A stretch of 39,747 nucleotides of DNA, taken from positions 1 through 39,747 of the forward strand of contig JBKECS010000030.1 of assembly GCA_047974805.1 (NCBI GenBank), in the 5' to 3' direction. Made by a program: the position numbers and the translations under genes. Under the pieces are notes generated by a model. It saw nothing but the letters and a program-made list of their open reading frames with translations, was not told where the DNA came from and searched no databases. This document shows, piece by piece, positions 1 to 7,728 of the stretch (position 1 is the stretch's first letter; each line of letters starts with the position of its first letter). This stretch comes from JAJXUB01 sp047974805. Its GTDB lineage: Bacteria > Actinomycetota > Actinomycetes > Actinomycetales > Dermatophilaceae.

Positions 1-175
1 GGAGGTAGCGGCGCTCGCCCAGTGGAGAACGAAACTTTACCCGTGGGCACGCTATCGCAGAATGACGTAGAGCGTGCTCATCGGCACCTGGCGTCGCGGG
101 CAACTAGGTCACGCGCGGCCAACGGGCGCCGAATCGAACGGTCCGTTCGAGTAGTCGGCACAACCAGTCGTTCGG

Positions 176-248
176 TGGAGCTGAGGGGACTCGAACCCCT
201 GACCCCCTCCATGCCATGGAGGTGCGCTACCAGCTGCGCCACAGCCCC
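176..248 (-). tRNA. tRNA-Ala (anticodon GGC)
   Basis: The minus strand folds as a full 73-nt cloverleaf. The 7-bp acceptor stem contains a G3:U70 pair, the identity element for alanyl-tRNA synthetase. The anticodon stem CCTCC/GGAGG encloses the loop ATGGCAT, giving anticodon GGC. The T arm is AGGGG-TTCGAGT-CCCCT. The discriminator is A and the genome continues CCG, so the terminal A of CCA is not encoded. It lies downstream of the nadD-rsfS-phosphatase genes on the same strand. Confidence 0.96.
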
Positions 249-343
249 GAGTTACCCCGGATGGGTGCCCCCGAAGGGGACTGCGGAAGTCTACCCATGA
301 CCCCCCATATGCGACCAAATCGGGGCGCCAATTCGCCTCCCGA

Positions 344-991
344 CTACGCGGCGTTGCTGGGCAACGATGCACCGGCGAGCACGGCGACGTTCCACGCCTG
401 CAGCCGCCAGCCCGTTCGGCTTTCGGTGACTTCGGCCCAATGGCAGTTGCCCAGCCCCGCCAGGGTGGTCCAGGCCTGCGATTGGGTCAGCCCGATGAGG
501 TCGGCGACAATGGCACGCCCGGCGACACCGTGCGTGGCGATCACAGCGGTCGCTCCTTCGGGAAGTTGTCGCAAAAGGTCACCGACGCCGGCTCGACAGC
601 GCTCGGAGACATCGGCCAACGTCTCCCCGGTGACACCCCGAGGAAAATCCTCTCCGCGCATCAGCCGGTCCATGTCTTCCGGATAGTCACGCTGGACCTC
701 ATCACCGCTCATCCCTTGCCACCGCCCGGCATGAACCTCCCGGAACCGGCCATCGACCACCAGCGGCCGACCGACGGCGTCGGCGACCGCTTGACCGGTC
801 ACCCGGGCTCGGGAGAGGTCCGACGCGGCCACCACCGCCGGGGCGTAGCCGGCCAGGACAGCCGCCGCAGCAGACGCTTGCTCTTCGCCGTCGGCCGACA
901 GCGGTGAGTCCAAATGTCCTTGCCAAATCCCGGCAGCGTTGTGCTCGGTTTCGCCGTGACGCAACACGATGACTCGACGGGGGCTGCCCAC
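344..991 (-). CDS. histidine phosphatase family protein (phosphoglycerate mutase-like)
   Basis: This 215-residue protein belongs to the histidine phosphatase superfamily. The catalytic RHGETEHN motif is at about residues 11-18 and the second conserved histidine is in the ATHG motif near residue 151. The length matches stand-alone cofactor-dependent-mutase-like phosphatases. The exact substrate cannot be read from sequence; true glycolytic mutases are longer. Translation starts at a GTG only 3 nt after the rsfS stop, so it is probably translationally coupled to rsfS. Actinobacterial genomes commonly keep nadD, rsfS and this gene together. Confidence 0.93.
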   Translation of the reverse strand: MGSPRRVIVLRHGETEHNAAGIWQGHLDSPLSADGEEQASAAAAVLAGYAPAVVAASDLSRARVTGQAVADAVGRPLVVDGRFREVHAGRWQGMSGDEVQRDYPEDMDRLMRGEDFPRGVTGETLADVSERCRAGVGDLLRQLPEGATAVIATHGVAGRAIVADLIGLTQSQAWTTLAGLGNCHWAEVTESRTGWRLQAWNVAVLAGASLPSNAA

Positions 992-994
992 CGG

Positions 995-1369
995 TCAGCT
1001 CCCGTGCGCGGCGGGAGCGGAAAGGTCCAGCGGACGGCCGTCCCGCCACAGCCGGGGCAGGTCATAGAACACGTATTCGTCCTGATGTTGCACATGCACG
1101 ACGATGTCACCGAAGTCGACGAGCACCCACCGGCCCTCGCGGGCCCCCTCTCGACGTAGCGGCTTCGCGTCGAGCTCACGCAGCCGATCTTCGACCTCGT
1201 CGACGATCGCTCCAACCTGACGCTCGGACTCGGCAGCCACGACGACGAACACGTCCGTCAGCGGCAGCAGCTGTGAGACATCGATGCCCTCGATGGAGGT
1301 GGCCAACTTATCGGCTGCGGCTGCCGCCGCGGCGCTAGCAAGCCGAACCGCACGCTCACTGGCGGTCAT
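995..1369 (-). CDS. rsfS: ribosome silencing factor RsfS
   Basis: A 124-residue RsfS/DUF143 protein. Members bind ribosomal protein L14 on the large subunit and block 30S joining when nutrients fall. The conserved core shows the segment around VSQLLPLTDVFVVVAAES (about residues 33-50), then EGRWVLVDFGDIVVHV and the FYDLPRLW element near the C terminus. The ATG overlaps the nadD stop in an ATGA arrangement, which indicates translational coupling in a nadD-rsfS-phosphatase operon on the minus strand. Confidence 0.97.
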   Translation of the reverse strand: MTASERAVRLASAAAAAAADKLATSIEGIDVSQLLPLTDVFVVVAAESERQVGAIVDEVEDRLRELDAKPLRREGAREGRWVLVDFGDIVVHVQHQDEYVFYDLPRLWRDGRPLDLSAPAAHGS

Positions 1370-1995
1370 GGCGTTCCTCCTTCATGGGTCACCTCGGCGA
1401 CACCGGAATCGCCCAGTGCTGTAGCCTGGCGGGTAAGCGCATACAGGTCATATTTGTTGATGTACTGGACTACCCCGTCGGGGACGAGGTACCAGACCGG
1501 TTGGCCGTCGCGCACCCGAGCGCGGCAATCGGTGGAACTGATCGCCATCGCGGGTACCTCCATCAGCGTGACCCCATCCTGGGGCAGCCCGGTGCCGGAG
1601 AGTTCATGCCCGGGGCGGGTCACCCCGATAAAGTGCGCGAGGTCCCACAGCCTGTCGGCGTCCTTCCAGGACAGGATTTCGGCGAGGGCGTCCGCGCCGG
1701 TGATGAAGAACAGGTCAGCATCGGGTCGTTGCACGCGCAGCTCGGCGAGGGTGTCAATGGTGAAGGTGGGTCCGTCGCGATCGACATCGACTCTGCTGAC
1801 CGTGAACTGCGGGTTGCTGGCCGTGGCGATGACGGTCATCAGGTAGCGATGTTCCGCGGGGGTGACCCCCAACCCTGCCTTCTGCCACGGCTGCCCGGTT
1901 GGTACGAAGATGACCTCGTCAAGCTCAAACTTGGCCGCCACCTCGCTGGCTGCAACGAGGTGGCCGTGGTGAATGGGGTCGAACGTGCCACCCAT
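1366..1995 (-). CDS. nadD: nicotinate-nucleotide adenylyltransferase NadD
   Basis: NadD transfers AMP from ATP to nicotinic acid mononucleotide in NAD synthesis. The nucleotidyltransferase motif GGTFDPIHHGH is at residues 2-12 and the ISSTDCR motif is in the C-terminal third. The only nearby ATG (1995) would place GGTFDP at residue 2 and remove the first Rossmann strand. Reading upstream in frame gives LTRRLGV before that ATG, the usual family N terminus, beginning at a CTG (2014-2016) that overlaps the preceding stop as CTGA. No in-frame ATG, GTG or TTG is close upstream. The true 5' end may therefore be 2016, giving about 216 residues. Confidence 0.95.
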   Translation of the reverse strand: MGGTFDPIHHGHLVAASEVAAKFELDEVIFVPTGQPWQKAGLGVTPAEHRYLMTVIATASNPQFTVSRVDVDRDGPTFTIDTLAELRVQRPDADLFFITGADALAEILSWKDADRLWDLAHFIGVTRPGHELSGTGLPQDGVTLMEVPAMAISSTDCRARVRDGQPVWYLVPDGVVQYINKYDLYALTRQATALGDSGVAEVTHEGGTP

Positions 1996-2012
1996 GACCC
2001 CCAGGCGACGGG

Positions 2013-2204
2013 TCAGTGGTGTCCGCCCGAGGCCTTGCCCGAACCCCGGACCTTGTTGGCCGCCCCGCGGAAGGACCAGGTGACGCCGAGGGCGAGCAGA
2101 AACAGCACCATGGCAATGACGAAGTACCAGTTGGCGTTCATCGGGAGGGCGTCGTGCCCTCCTTCGGAGGCCACCGTCACGAGCTGCGCGAGAGACATGG
2201 ACAT
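2013..2204 (-). CDS. small single-pass membrane protein upstream of nadD
   Basis: A short protein of about 63 residues if started at the ATG at 2204; the open frame continues to 2240, but those residues look non-coding. The segment NWYFVIAMVLFLLALGVTWSF forms one hydrophobic helix, followed by a short basic tail ending in GGHH. Its stop overlaps the probable CTG start of nadD, so the two are likely co-translated. Function is unknown. Conserved small membrane proteins often occur directly upstream of actinobacterial nadD, which supports this being a real gene. The start is uncertain (ATG at 2204, 2198 or 2141); no strong ribosome binding site is visible. Confidence 0.65.
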   Translation of the reverse strand: MSMSLAQLVTVASEGGHDALPMNANWYFVIAMVLFLLALGVTWSFRGAANKVRGSGKASGGHH

Positions 2205-2364
2205 GGAGCGAAGCCTACCGGGCGAACGGCTCGGCGCCACAGCAGGTTCATGCAGGTGTTCGCCGCGCTAGTGGCGGGGCCTGACGTCGCCGCCGATTTT
2301 GTCGTCGGCGACCCCCTGGCGTCGTCAGAAGGCGACGCGCCGAAGGAACGCGACACGCCGAGAG

Positions 2365-2431
2365 TTGTCCACGAATTTCGTCCACAGGGGTGTGCACAAC
2401 CAGCCGCCTGGACGGGCCCGGCTGTGGACAT
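2365..2431. promoter_or_regulatory. cluster of four DnaA-box-like sites
   Basis: Against the high-GC actinobacterial DnaA box TTGTCCACA, four nonamers each differ at one position: TTGTCCACG at 2365-2373 (+), TCGTCCACA at 2378-2386 (+), TTGTGCACA at 2391-2399 (-) and ATGTCCACA at 2423-2431 (-). Two face each way. Binding by DnaA is an inference; no origin genes (dnaA, dnaN) are near, so this would be a titration or regulatory site rather than oriC. Confidence 0.4.
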
Positions 2432-2871
2432 CCTTGTGCGGTCTATGGCCCTGGCGAAAATCCCCTCCCACCGCAGTTGCAGCGGGCCGATAACGCGACT
2501 AGACATGTGCTCAGCCCTCGGAGGGAGCACCACGGCGAATGCCACGTTGATCTTCGATGAGGGACAGGTCAGCCGGATAACGGAACGTCGGCCTCGGCCC
2601 AGCCGAGGTGGTGTTTGGGCTTGCCCCAGGCACCCACGGGCGACGACGCGCGCCGCTCCGAGACCGTATGACCTGGGACCGCCGCCACGTGTGTCCTGGC
2701 TTCGGCCGGTGCCGCACAGGTCCGTGCGTCGCAGTGGCTGCTCAACCGCCATGGGCGGGTGAGCGGGAGGTTCGGTCGGCTCGGTTCGCCCGGACCGACC
2801 ATGCGTGACCCGTCGGTTCGCCGTCGGTCCACGCCATGTCGGGAACGCGCGCAAGCGTCGCCTCGACGGGT

Positions 2872-2904
2872 AAGGCCCCCCGATCTCATACATCGGGGGG
2901 CCTT
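2872..2904. terminator. 13-bp hairpin, probable terminator
   Basis: A perfect 13-bp stem (2872-2884 with 2892-2904) encloses the 7-nt loop CTCATAC. The stem begins AAGG and ends CCTT, followed by CTC, so it could stop transcription in either direction, though the T tract is short. No recognised gene ends just before it on the plus strand. Confidence 0.65.
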
Positions 2905-2945
2905 CTCATGTGCCCACTCACGCCGGTGCTGCCTAGGATGAATGC

Positions 2946-4007
2946 ATGGCCCACGTGAGCACTGCGGCGGTGACGCCGCTCCCGGCCAGCGGGTCCCCTG
3001 CCGCTCCTGACCTCGACGTCCCCACCGTGAGCATCGTCATCCCGATGTACAACGAGGCAGAGGTCCTCCCGCTGCTCATCTCCGCGCTCCGGCCGGTCGC
3101 CGATACCCTGCAGGCCAGCTACGAGGTCGTTGGAGTCGACGACGGCAGCACCGACGCCACGCCCATCCTTTTGCAGCGTGCGCGACGGGACTGGCCACAA
3201 CTGCGGGTTATCCGGCTGCGCGCCAATGCCGGGCACCAGGCGGCGATCTCGGCCGGCTTGGCGAACGCCCGCGGTGACTATGTCGTCACGCTCGATGCCG
3301 ATCTGCAGGATCCCCCCGAGACGATCGTCGAGATGCTTCAGGTCGCCCAGGCGCAGAACGTCGATGTCGTCTATGGCATTCGCACGGACAGATCCGCAGA
3401 CACGGCCTTCAAGCGCGGCACCGCGCGAATGTTCTACCGAATGATGTCCCGCCTGGCCGGTACGGCCGGGCCGCAGGACGCCGGGGACTTCCGAATGATG
3501 AGCCGGGCCACGGTCGATGCCGTCAACGCCCTCCCGGAGACCAACCGGGTGCTGCGTCTGGTCGTTCCGGCGCTGGGTTTCCCATCGGCAAGCGTCGGCT
3601 TCGCCAGGCGGGCCCGGGCAGCCGGGTCCTCGAAGTATCCGCTGGCCAGGATGATCCGCCTGTCCGTGGACAGCCTGACCGGGTTTTCGCTGGCGCCGCT
3701 GCGAATGGCCACCTGGGCCGGTTTGCTCGGCGGCCTCGCCGCGTTCGCCCTCCTGGTGTACGCGATCGTCGCCAACGCTCTCGGCCGAGTGACGCCGGGG
3801 TGGACCTCGACCGTGGTCGCCGTCACCGGGGTGGGCGCCTTGCAACTGCTCTGTCTGGGGATCCTCGGGGAATACGTCGGACGCACGTATGCCGCGCTTC
3901 AGGCCAGACCCGCCTACTTCATCGCCTACGACTCCTTGACCGGGCCGGTGACGCCATCGGCCGATGCACCGACCGGAGCCTCACCGTCGGGCCGTGACCA
4001 GCAATGA
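2946..4007 (+). CDS. family 2 glycosyltransferase, GtrB/dolichol-phosphate type
   Basis: A 353-residue GT2 enzyme likely to transfer a sugar from a nucleotide sugar to polyprenyl phosphate at the inner face of the membrane. The N-terminal GT-A domain shows VSIVIPMYNEAEVLP (about residues 28-42), VVGVDDGSTDATP (acidic nucleotide-sugar site), and DADLQDPPE (metal-binding DXD-like motif), then GDFRMMSR. Two hydrophobic segments (about 242-266 and 280-305) fit the C-terminal helices of bactoprenol glucosyltransferases. The sugar is not predictable. The 3' end overlaps the oppositely oriented methyltransferase gene by 27 nt. It interrupts the usual nadD-proA spacing seen in relatives. Confidence 0.9.
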   Translation: MAHVSTAAVTPLPASGSPAAPDLDVPTVSIVIPMYNEAEVLPLLISALRPVADTLQASYEVVGVDDGSTDATPILLQRARRDWPQLRVIRLRANAGHQAAISAGLANARGDYVVTLDADLQDPPETIVEMLQVAQAQNVDVVYGIRTDRSADTAFKRGTARMFYRMMSRLAGTAGPQDAGDFRMMSRATVDAVNALPETNRVLRLVVPALGFPSASVGFARRARAAGSSKYPLARMIRLSVDSLTGFSLAPLRMATWAGLLGGLAAFALLVYAIVANALGRVTPGWTSTVVAVTGVGALQLLCLGILGEYVGRTYAALQARPAYFIAYDSLTGPVTPSADAPTGASPSGRDQQ

Positions 4008-4670
4008 GACCCCCGGTAGCTGCTGCACCGGCAGGTAACGCTCCAAGGCAACCACGGCGCCCAACCCGGCATTGACCAGCCGGTGGCTGTCCACGAGATC
4101 GCTGCCGACGTGGGATCGCCGACGCAACGCTACAACCGGCTTGAGCAGCACCATCCAGGACTGCGCCGACTCGATGGTGAACCCCCCGCGCTCCAGGAGG
4201 CCCAGCAGACCCGGCGCGGTGTAGCGGCGCACATGGCCGACGGCGACATCATGCTCGGACCACAACGCGGGGTCGGTCGGCACCGCGATGAGCGCCCGCC
4301 CCCCAGGCGCGAGGACCCGTCGGGCCTCGGCGACCGCGGCATCGTGGTCCACGATGTGTTCCAGCACGTCGAAGGCCACCAGGAGGTCCACGGCGCCGTC
4401 CGCGAGCGGCAGCGCGGTGGCATCGCCACGAACCGTTGCCACTCCTCGCGCCTGGGCGAACTGGGCCCCGTCCTGGCCATATTCCACAGCGACGACGTCC
4501 CACCCGCGAGCGCGCAGCACCCGGGTGTTGCCACCACCGGCAGCACCGACGTCGACTGCCTTGCTCGGCGTGAGGCCGGCGATCATCCGGTCCAGCAGGT
4601 GGCGACGTTCCCGGTACCACCAGTGGGCATCCTCCAGGGCCACGAGGCGGCGGATCTCTGCACTGTCCAT
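3981..4670 (-). CDS. class I SAM-dependent methyltransferase
   Basis: A 229-residue protein with a Rossmann methyltransferase fold. Motif I is VDVGAAGGGNTRVL (about residues 39-52), with the acidic residue after strand 2 in VVAVEYG, GDATALPLADGAVDLLVAFDVLEHI as motif II/III (about 83-107), and the post-motif VLAPGGRALIAVP. The VLEHI and HVRRYT elements resemble the UbiE/Coq5-type and glycan-associated methyltransferases. The start ATG follows 16 nt after the proA stop, so it may be the last cistron of a proA transcript. It is convergent with the glycosyltransferase and overlaps it by 27 nt. The substrate is unknown; the neighbour suggests a cell-surface glycan or lipid. Confidence 0.87.
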   Translation of the reverse strand: MDSAEIRRLVALEDAHWWYRERRHLLDRMIAGLTPSKAVDVGAAGGGNTRVLRARGWDVVAVEYGQDGAQFAQARGVATVRGDATALPLADGAVDLLVAFDVLEHIVDHDAAVAEARRVLAPGGRALIAVPTDPALWSEHDVAVGHVRRYTAPGLLGLLERGGFTIESAQSWMVLLKPVVALRRRSHVGSDLVDSHRLVNAGLGAVVALERYLPVQQLPGVSLLVTARR

Positions 4671-4686
4671 GACCGCTCCCCCGCCT

Positions 4687-5976
4687 TTACCGGATCTGCC
4701 CGTCGCCCTCGACGACCCACTTGGTCGTCGTCAGCTCGGGTAGGGCCATGGGCCCTCGGGCATGGAGCTTTTGGGTGGAGATGCCGATCTCGGCGCCGAA
4801 CCCGAACTCGCCGCCGTCGGTGAACCGGGTCGAGGCGTTGACCATGACCGCAGCAGCATCGACTTCGGCCACCCATCGGCGCGCAGCGACCCGATTCTCG
4901 GTGACGATCGCCTCGGTATGCCCCGACCCGTGTTCGCGGACATGCTTCAGCGCCGCGTCAAGGTCCTCGACAACAGCCACGGACATCTCCAACGCCAACC
5001 ATTCGGTGTCGAAGTCTCCCGGCTGGGCCGGGACGTGCTCGACTCCCGCCTGCTCGGCATACCGGCTGGCGGTGGGATCGGTATGCAGCACCACGCCACG
5101 GCCGGCAAGCTCAGCCAGCGCCTTGGGCAGCAGGTCAGGTGCGATGTCGCGATGGACCAAGAGGGTCTCCGCGGCGTTGCACACTGACGGGCGGTGCGTC
5201 TTGGAATTGACCGCGATGGCCACGCCCTTGCCCGGGTCCGCGGCCTCGTCGAGGTAGACGTGACAGACGCCGACCCCGGTCTCGATCACGGGCACGGTGG
5301 AGTTGAGCACGACCGAGGTGATCAGGTCGGCACCGCCACGCGGGATGAGCACATCGACCAACCCTCGTGCCGTCATCAGTGCCCGTACCGCGTCGTGGCC
5401 TCCGCCGTCGAGGAGACCAACGGCGTCGGGGGGCAGGCCGCGCTCGGCCAGGGCCTGGCGCAGCGCGCCGACAAGGGCGCGGTTGGTCTCGGCCGCAGCA
5501 GACCCACCCCGGAGGATGACCGCGTTCCCCGACTTCAGCCCCAGACCGGCGGCATCGACGGTGACGTTGGGCCGGGCTTCGTAAATCATGCCGACCACGC
5601 CCAGGGGAACGCGCACCTGGCGGATCTGCAGTCCGTTGGCCAATGTGGAACCCCGTACGACCTCCCCTACCGGGTCGGGCAGGGCGGCGATGTCACGCAA
5701 TGCCTCTGCGTTCGCGCTGACGCGGTCGGCATTCAGGGTAAGCCGGTCCAGCAACCCGGGCGGCATTCCCCGCTCCCGGCCTCGCCGGACGTCCTCGGCG
5801 TTCGCGGCAATGATCGTGTCGATCGCCGCCTCCAGTGCATCGGCCAGGTGGTGCAGCGCCTCGTCCTTTTCTCCCCGGGAGCACAGGGCCAGCTCTCGCG
5901 CAGCAGCTCGGGCGCCTGCCGCCAGGTCACGGACCTGGGCGTGAGCCTCTTCGCTGATCTGGGTCGTTGACGGCAT
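4687..5976 (-). CDS. proA: glutamate-5-semialdehyde dehydrogenase ProA
   Basis: ProA reduces glutamyl-5-phosphate to the semialdehyde with NADPH in proline synthesis. The aldehyde dehydrogenase fold is evident: GMIYEARPNVTVDAA, GNAVILRGGSAAAETN (nucleotide-binding region), and the catalytic cysteine in HRPSVCNAAETLL. I chose the ATG at 5976 (MPSTTQISEEAH), giving 429 residues, close to the family length; the open frame runs to 6057 but that would overlap divergent pdxY. The partner kinase proB lies 1.75 kb upstream on the same strand, separated by three plus-strand genes, so the usual proB-proA adjacency is broken here. Confidence 0.95.
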   Translation of the reverse strand: MPSTTQISEEAHAQVRDLAAGARAAARELALCSRGEKDEALHHLADALEAAIDTIIAANAEDVRRGRERGMPPGLLDRLTLNADRVSANAEALRDIAALPDPVGEVVRGSTLANGLQIRQVRVPLGVVGMIYEARPNVTVDAAGLGLKSGNAVILRGGSAAAETNRALVGALRQALAERGLPPDAVGLLDGGGHDAVRALMTARGLVDVLIPRGGADLITSVVLNSTVPVIETGVGVCHVYLDEAADPGKGVAIAVNSKTHRPSVCNAAETLLVHRDIAPDLLPKALAELAGRGVVLHTDPTASRYAEQAGVEHVPAQPGDFDTEWLALEMSVAVVEDLDAALKHVREHGSGHTEAIVTENRVAARRWVAEVDAAAVMVNASTRFTDGGEFGFGAEIGISTQKLHARGPMALPELTTTKWVVEGDGQIR

Positions 5977-6049
5977 ACGGATCAGAATAGGCGCTCCGCG
6001 GCGCTCAGGGCCTTGTCGTTCACCCCCGGCGGGATGATAGAGATAGCCC

Positions 6050-6904
6050 GTGACCACGCTCGTTTCGATCCAGTCCCATGTGGCCTACGGCCATGTCGGC
6101 AATAGCGCCGCGGTCTTCCCACTGCAACGGTTGGGGGTTGAGGTTTGGCCGGTGCCGACGGTGGCCTTCTCCAACCACACCGGCTACGGGCAGTGGCGTG
6201 GCCCGGTGTTGGCGGCGCCCGACGTGGCCCAGATCATCACCGGCATGGATGAGCGAGGCGCGCTAGCCGACGTCGACGCCGTGCTCACCGGATATCAGGG
6301 CAGCCAGGAGGTCGGGGCTGTCATCGTCGACGCCGTGGCCACTATCAAGGCGGCGAACTCGCAGGCCATCTATGCCTGTGACCCGGTGATGGGGAACGCG
6401 GCCTCCGGTTGCTTCGTCGCTCCAGGCATCCCGGAAATGCTTCGCGAGCAGGTCATCCCGGTCGCCGACCTGGTGACCCCGAACCAGTTCGAGCTCGGCT
6501 TCCTCACCGGCACCGAACCGCAGACGCTTGAGCAGACACTGGCGTCGGTGCGCCGTCTGCAGGACATGGGGCCGGCCATGGTGTTGGTCACTTCTGTGCT
6601 GCGCCCGGACGCACCCGACGACACCTTGGAGATGCTTGCCGTGATTGACGACGGCGCCTGGCTGGTTCGGACTCCGCGGTTGCCGATGAAGGCCAACGGT
6701 TCGGGCGATGTGACCGCGGCGTTGTTCACCGCGCACTGGCTGCAGACCGGTGACGCCGGCTTCGCCCTGACCAGAACCGCGGAAAGTGTCTTCGACGTGC
6801 TGTCCGCGACACTGCGCAGCGGCCAGCGCGAGCTGCAGTTGGTTCAATCCCAAGAGGCCCTGATCGCCCCGCAGGCGACGTTCAGCGCCACTCGATTGGC
6901 GTGA
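6050..6904 (+). CDS. pdxY: pyridoxal kinase PdxY
   Basis: A 284-residue ribokinase-fold vitamin B6 salvage kinase that phosphorylates pyridoxal. Visible motifs are IQSHVAYGHVGNSAA at residues 7-21, the substrate-side segment AFSNHTGYGQWRG, CDPVMGN, LVTPNQFELGFLTG, and the ATP/anion-hole motif NGSGDVTAALF with catalytic Asp near the C terminus. The length matches PdxY. The start is a GTG, giving MTTLVSIQSHVAYGH as in the family; only a weak purine-rich ribosome binding site precedes it. It is divergent from proA with a 73-nt gap and faces against the surrounding proBA-nadD genes. Confidence 0.95.
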   Translation: MTTLVSIQSHVAYGHVGNSAAVFPLQRLGVEVWPVPTVAFSNHTGYGQWRGPVLAAPDVAQIITGMDERGALADVDAVLTGYQGSQEVGAVIVDAVATIKAANSQAIYACDPVMGNAASGCFVAPGIPEMLREQVIPVADLVTPNQFELGFLTGTEPQTLEQTLASVRRLQDMGPAMVLVTSVLRPDAPDDTLEMLAVIDDGAWLVRTPRLPMKANGSGDVTAALFTAHWLQTGDAGFALTRTAESVFDVLSATLRSGQRELQLVQSQEALIAPQATFSATRLA

Positions 6905-6980
6905 GTCGGACACGCCCGTCGGATGCGACACGCCGGGCGAGGATTCCGCACGGCGAGGGGTGCGCCTAAGGTCTGCCCGC

Positions 6981-7091
6981 ATGGCACGCCATGCGGCACC
7001 GCCGCCCACCAAGAACAACAGCACGGTCATCGGGGCCGTCCTCGGCCTGGTCGTTGTCGCCGTGATCTTCGCGGTCGGCCTGCTGGGCTGA
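6981..7091 (+). CDS. 36-residue single-helix membrane protein
   Basis: A short open frame beginning ATG GCA CGC. The N terminus is short and basic with prolines (MARHAAPPPTKNNS), and residues 16-36 are one uninterrupted hydrophobic helix (VIGAVLGLVVVAVIFAVGLLG) that runs to the stop. TAAGG about 10 nt upstream is a plausible ribosome binding site. It lies between pdxY and the VOC gene on the same strand. The architecture (basic, N-in, C-terminal helix) is typical of small actinobacterial membrane proteins. No function can be assigned. Confidence 0.5.
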   Translation: MARHAAPPPTKNNSTVIGAVLGLVVVAVIFAVGLLG

Positions 7092-7177
7092 CCGGCTCCC
7101 TACGCCGCGGATTCCGGCCGATGCTCGCCAGAATCCCATCGAGGCTTGTAGGCCGGCCTCGGTGAGATGATCGCGTC

Positions 7178-7636
7178 ATGAGCATCACGACCTGTCTGTG
7201 GTTCCAGTCGGACATCGAGGCCGCCCTCAACCGATACGTCGGCCTGTTCCCGGACTCGCAGATCCTCTCCCTGACGACAACCGGCACCGAACCAGCGGTG
7301 CAGTTGGCCTCCTGGCGCATGTTCGGCACCACCTTTCGCGGCATCTGCCAACCGGTGGACTTTCACTTCAGCGAGTCCATCTCCTTGTCCGTGTCGTGCG
7401 CCGACCAGAACGAGGTCGACCGATACTGGTTCGGGCTCCTCGACGGCGGCGGGCAGGAGTCCATGTGTGGCTGGTTGAAGGACCCCTGGGGTGTCTCCTG
7501 GCAGGTCGTGCCCGTCCAGCTCGAGGCGCTACTTGGTGACCCCGATCCAGCCCGTGCTGCCGCCGCCACCGCCCATATGCTCACGCAGCGTCGCTTGGTG
7601 ATCGCCGACCTGCAGGCTGCCGCCGACCGGGCGTGA
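7178..7636 (+). CDS. VOC/PhnB-like protein (3-demethylubiquinone-9 3-methyltransferase-like domain)
   Basis: A 152-residue vicinal-oxygen-chelate fold protein of the PhnB type. It starts MSITTCLWFQSDIEAALNRY, the usual first beta strand and helix of this family, and ends with the characteristic GWLKDPWGVSWQVVP strand, followed by a helical tail. Family members act as metal-dependent glyoxalase/dioxygenase-like enzymes or resistance proteins, but most PhnB proteins have no proven reaction. The start ATG is preceded by GAGATGATCGCGTC, a weak ribosome binding site. It is downstream of pdxY on the plus strand and convergent with proB. Confidence 0.85.
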   Translation: MSITTCLWFQSDIEAALNRYVGLFPDSQILSLTTTGTEPAVQLASWRMFGTTFRGICQPVDFHFSESISLSVSCADQNEVDRYWFGLLDGGGQESMCGWLKDPWGVSWQVVPVQLEALLGDPDPARAAAATAHMLTQRRLVIADLQAAADRA

Positions 7637-7728
7637 CCGGGCCTTCACCTGGGGTCACTGGCGTCCCTCGCCGTCAGATCGGGTCGATCGCGCAGGCCCT
7701 CACCCCACGGATGTTCGGGTCGGCCGGG

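Larger units (their letters stand above)
2241..2945. other. 700-bp gap without a supportable gene
   Basis: No convincing coding frame is visible on either strand: the open frames carry Arg/Pro/Gly-rich, compositionally biased translations. What can be seen is a cluster of four DnaA-box-like nonamers at 2365-2431 and a strong hairpin at 2872-2904. A decayed gene cannot be excluded. Confidence 0.5.

Noticed and set aside
134..150. Hairpin TCGAACG-GTC-CGTTCGA as tRNA terminator
   Set aside because: It has only 7 bp and no T tract on the minus strand.
176..248. tRNA-Ala as an integration site
   Set aside because: I see no integrase and no duplicated tRNA 3' end in the window.
2511..2889. Possible C-terminal remnant of a DUF222/HNH endonuclease on the minus strand
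   Set aside because: Segments such as KPKHHLGWAEADV and HCDARTC are suggestive, but no HNH core could be assembled even when frames are joined.
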